DNA of 22,662 nt from Isoetes engelmannii (taxonomy: Eukaryota > Streptophyta > Lycopodiopsida > Isoetales > Isoetaceae), in contig JAANSK020255941.1 in NCBI GenBank assembly GCA_011763485.2, positions 1-22,662 on the forward strand, in the 5' to 3' direction. Position numbers and translations under genes: made by a program. Position 1 is the stretch's first letter; each line of letters starts with the position of its first letter. This document shows, piece by piece, positions 19,916 to 22,662 of the stretch. The notes beneath the pieces are model-generated. The model was not told the DNA's origin and did not search any database. It was given only the letters and a program-made list of their open reading frames with translations.

Positions 19916-20290
19916 ATGCCACATATCTCCAAACTATGGTGGAATGTATTGCAAATTTAGGAAAGTTTGCAACGTCTGGGATGCTCATCAGATAGCGTTT
20001 TCTATCATTGGCACCAATGTTAATTTATTGCTACGTTAATATTGAACTCTTGCCATTTTGTTTTTCACATACTATTTACCATCTTTAGGCCCTTCTGCCA
20101 GAGGCCAATGTGGTCAAGCTAAGATTATAGAAAGTGCATTTTAAATTCTAAAGTTTGTATAAATCTCTACAAGCTTAGATTGAGTGCTAGCAGAGATTTA
20201 ACTTCCTCAGAAGGCCAGCACAGTCCCTTTTAAAGACAACATAATCCTGATCTCAGCACAGGACGGACACAGATGCAAACTCATGTTTAA
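19916..20290. other. Spacer, nothing recognised
   Basis: AT-rich DNA after the LINE tail. No open frame or repeat that I can support. Confidence 0.4.
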
Positions 20291-20299
20291 AGGCTGGCC

Positions 20300-20700
20300 A
20301 ACAATAGTGATTTAAATTGATGTATGGGGTCTCGGTCCGGGAACTCCTGAGAGGTAGACCTCCGTGAGGACTATAGCGCCAAAAAGAAGCTCCTGAAAAC
20401 GAAGTGTCACGCGGGATTTTGACAAAAGATAAGCAAAATAAGAACTGAGAACATACAGATGTGAGAAAATAATCAGCTCTATATTGATGAACAAAAATGC
20501 ACAAGATGTGCTACAAAACAGGCTCGCAACAAGGCAAATCACTGAAACAAGAAGCGGCTACAACATCAGCTAACTTGTCTAAACTCCTAGCTCTAAACAT
20601 ATGGTATATATAGTACAACAGCCTTGGGCCCATAATGATGCGGAGCTAACTGCTCCCTGATCTGCTCTGACAGAATATGCTCCCTAATCTTCGCCATAAC
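20300..20700 (-). repeat. Probable LTR or LTR-like leader, minus strand
   Basis: On the minus strand a TATA box (CTATATATACC at about 20604-20614) is followed by about 250 bp of T-rich leader-like DNA. A GC-richer end follows (ACGGAGGTCTACCTCTCAGG, then CCGAGACCCCATACA). This is the U3-R-U5 look of a plant LTR. It lies downstream of the gag-bearing element but is not obviously similar to that element's own 5' LTR at 22176-22600. It may belong to a different insertion or be a diverged 3' LTR. Boundaries are approximate. Confidence 0.35.
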
Positions 20701-20879
20701 TGCAGGTGGTGGAGCACTAATGGCCTGGAATCTCAGCCTCACTGCCTAGACTTCTTGGAGGACTTCGGTGGAGGAGAGGCACGGGCGTGGCCTCAATGCC
20801 TTTAGTGGACAGCCTCTTCTTCCCAGAGGAAGCCTCGCCCTTACCTTTCTCATTGCCAGGAGGGTTACTTGAACTACCC

Positions 20880-22600
20880 TGGGTAGTTCGAGACGCTTAT
20901 TAGACCCTCCAGAAGTACTTTCGCCCTTCCTTTGCTTCCATTCTTAGAAACGTCGGGGATTAGGTTGGGATTTCTTATCATCATCCCCTTCATCCTTTGG
21001 GGTACTGGCCAGAGTTCTTACCAGACACGACGGCCTCAAAATCTGCAGGACATACTTGCCTAATATGTGACTTAAGAACCTGGTCCCTAAGCCCATCCTC
21101 AAAATAACTCACCTGCATGCGAGCCGTCATGTCTTTAATTCTCGCAAAAATACCTCTAAGGGTATTGATATACTGTTGCAAAGTTCCTGTCTGCTTAATA
21201 CTTTTGAGCTGAATCAACGCATGATGCTCATCATAGCGAGGAGCATACTCTTGCTTAAAATACTTGCAGAAATCTGCCCAAGAGTTCACTTCCACGCCTC
21301 TTCCCATAAGCAGGCTCCACCAAGAGGCAGCATCCTCCCTGAGTTGCAATGCTGCATGTAGTACCATGGCTGCATCCCCTTTGTTGGTGGCACGGAAGTA
21401 TGTTTCTAGCCAGTTAAGCCATCTAATGGCCTGTTCTGCTGTCTCCGACCCAGTAAACTCGGGATGATCCCGCTTTTCCAACCCCCTAATCTTTTCATTG
21501 GATAGAGTTTTCGAAACTTCAATCCCGGATTCTTGATAGGGTTGGGTTCGGTTCACAGCCTTAGCTCCCTGAGCTGGAGGATACCCTAGAGGATATTCAA
21601 GTGGCGGATTACCACTAGTGCCCCCGGGGCTTCTTGACAATAATTGTTTGATAGTATCAAACAATTTAATCTCTCTTTCAGCAGCCTCTTTGGCTTGCTG
21701 AACTAGCTGGAGTTGCAGATCCCTGAGCAATTTACTAGTATGTCCTTGCTCAATTTTGGTTTCTGCAACTTGGCCCATTAATTCTCGGATCCTTGCTTTA
21801 GCGTAGTCTAACTCCCCCTGGAAGTTCGAAGGATCAGGATCAATGGTTTTACCAGCAATAGCTTTTACAAGAGAAACGGAAACAGATAGTTGGGAAAGTT
21901 TTTCCAATGCCTTGTCTCTTCCCGGAGAGGAATAAGTTTCTTTCTCACCTCTGTTCTCCATCATGAGGACTGGCCTTATCCTCATCAAGGCGTTCCTGCT
22001 GGAATTTGGAAGTTAACTCTTCCAATTCTTTTACCTCTTCTTCCGTAGAAGCCATCTCGTCTAAATCGAGGTTTTCCCCTTCTTCCCGAATCAAAGAGGC
22101 AACACCCATCACAGGATGAGCAGCAACCTCGATCTCTTTCTCCATCCCTGCACCGGTAACTTGCTCTGATACCAATGTAACAGAAACTTGCCTCCAGCAC
22201 TAAACCTCCGCTCCCTCGGAGTCCCGAACTCCCCCACAAGTGCTAGAGCCCCTGGCTCCCTTGGAAGGCTGGCAGAATCTGCAAAGAAAGGGAAAGGATG
22301 GATTGAGTTGTGGGAAGACCCAGAGATATCACACATATGGGTTTTACAGTGGATCGCTTATGGCAAAGCGGGCTGCCCCTTGCTCCGTGGCCTTAGCTCT
22401 TATATGCTGGTCCCAGACCAGATTACCTGCGCGTGGAGAAAGCCAGGTGTTCTAAGGTGTTCTTCTGCATGATCCGACTCCTCCCTCACAGTTTGCCTTG
22501 GCCGACCTGTTCTCCATAAACGGATCATCCTGATCAGCTATTCAGGCATGAACAGCAAGCTTTTTGAGTTGTGGTGCCCATTTGGGCATTGCCACCTCAT
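20880..22600 (-). mobile_element. Gag-bearing LTR retrotransposon fossil without pol
   Basis: Minus-strand parts in order: a 5' LTR-like block (about 22600-22176, TATA box in GCATATAAGAGC at about 22396-22407, end TTACA); a perfect initiator-tRNA-Met primer site TGGTATCAGAGC at 22174-22163, one base after the LTR; an acidic leader frame; and a gag region whose long open frame spans 21988-20990 (332 codons). The frame has a coiled-coil-like N-terminal half and a retrotransposon gag core (TAEQAIRWLNWLETYFRA, WADFCKYFKQEYAPRY, then YFEDGLRDQV). No protease, reverse transcriptase or integrase follows before 20300. It resembles TR-GAG type non-autonomous elements or a 3'-deleted Ty3/gypsy element. 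The gag core is well kept, so it looks younger than the 13-16 kb fossil, but the whole is broken. Confidence 0.7.
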
Positions 22601-22662
22601 CCCCCCTTAAAAATATCTTTTAATATTAAATGGTACCCCCCCCCCCCCCCCCCCTTTTATTA
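22601..22662. other. Window edge with C19 run
   Basis: AT-rich DNA followed by a run of 19 C (22636-22654). It is probably the flank of the LTR element or part of a C-rich repeat; such runs recur beside LTR-like blocks in this window. Confidence 0.4.

Noticed and set aside
20253-20542. Two minus-strand frames with hydrophobic residues
   Set aside because: They lie in the T-rich leader of the LTR-like block; the hydrophobicity comes from T-rich codons.

Overview
The window looks like nuclear DNA of a land plant, probably a seed plant. It has plant-type split genes, a WRC zinc-finger protein, plant L1-type LINE remains, Ty1/copia and Ty3/gypsy debris with a plant initiator-tRNA-Met primer site, and long AT-rich spacers. 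The species cannot be told from the sequence. A 10-base N run at 12216-12225 marks an assembly gap.

Left part (1-5235) holds the two best-supported host genes. The 3' end of a plus-strand gene (403-1334, two exons) encodes a winged-helix-like segment followed by a WRC C3H zinc motif. A minus-strand gene (2880-3931, four recognised exons; the start-codon exon was not found) encodes a c-Myc-binding-protein (MYCBP/AMY-1) homologue. A nearly perfect 312-bp tandem duplication lies between them, and a three-copy tandem repeat sits inside a MYCBP intron.

Middle (5236-10900) is mostly non-coding. It holds the start of a Ty1/copia fossil (LTR, primer site, first part of gag), the poly(A) end of a 5'-truncated LINE, a minus-strand 3' tail like that of the LINE at 18.6-19.9 kb, small tandem duplications, and a possible minus-strand promoter and leader near 10.5-10.8 kb.

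From 11117 to 16961 lies a nested stack of elements. Two diverged LTR-like blocks in the same (minus) orientation flank a decayed Ty3/gypsy pol region. A 5'-truncated LINE with a 24-bp target-site duplication sits on its downstream side, and a 442-bp foldback MITE with a 7-bp target-site duplication sits between its RNase H and integrase parts.

The right part (17300-22662) has an unassigned coding-like stretch (17313-18370). It is followed by a compact LINE that carries only ORF1, of the L1 ORF1p (Transposase_22) type, then a short 3' UTR with repeated UUCG-type hairpins and a TATCT-repeat tail. The window ends in a minus-strand gag-bearing LTR element with a clear initiator-Met primer site and no recognisable pol.

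The most unusual item is the ORF1-only LINE at about 18.6-19.9 kb: an animal-like ORF1p fold in a plant, a 12-residue TQT repeat, tandem UUCG hairpins at its 3' end, and a second locus in the window sharing its tail. Gene-gene cooperation cannot be inferred; the host genes appear unrelated to each other and are embedded in transposon-rich DNA.
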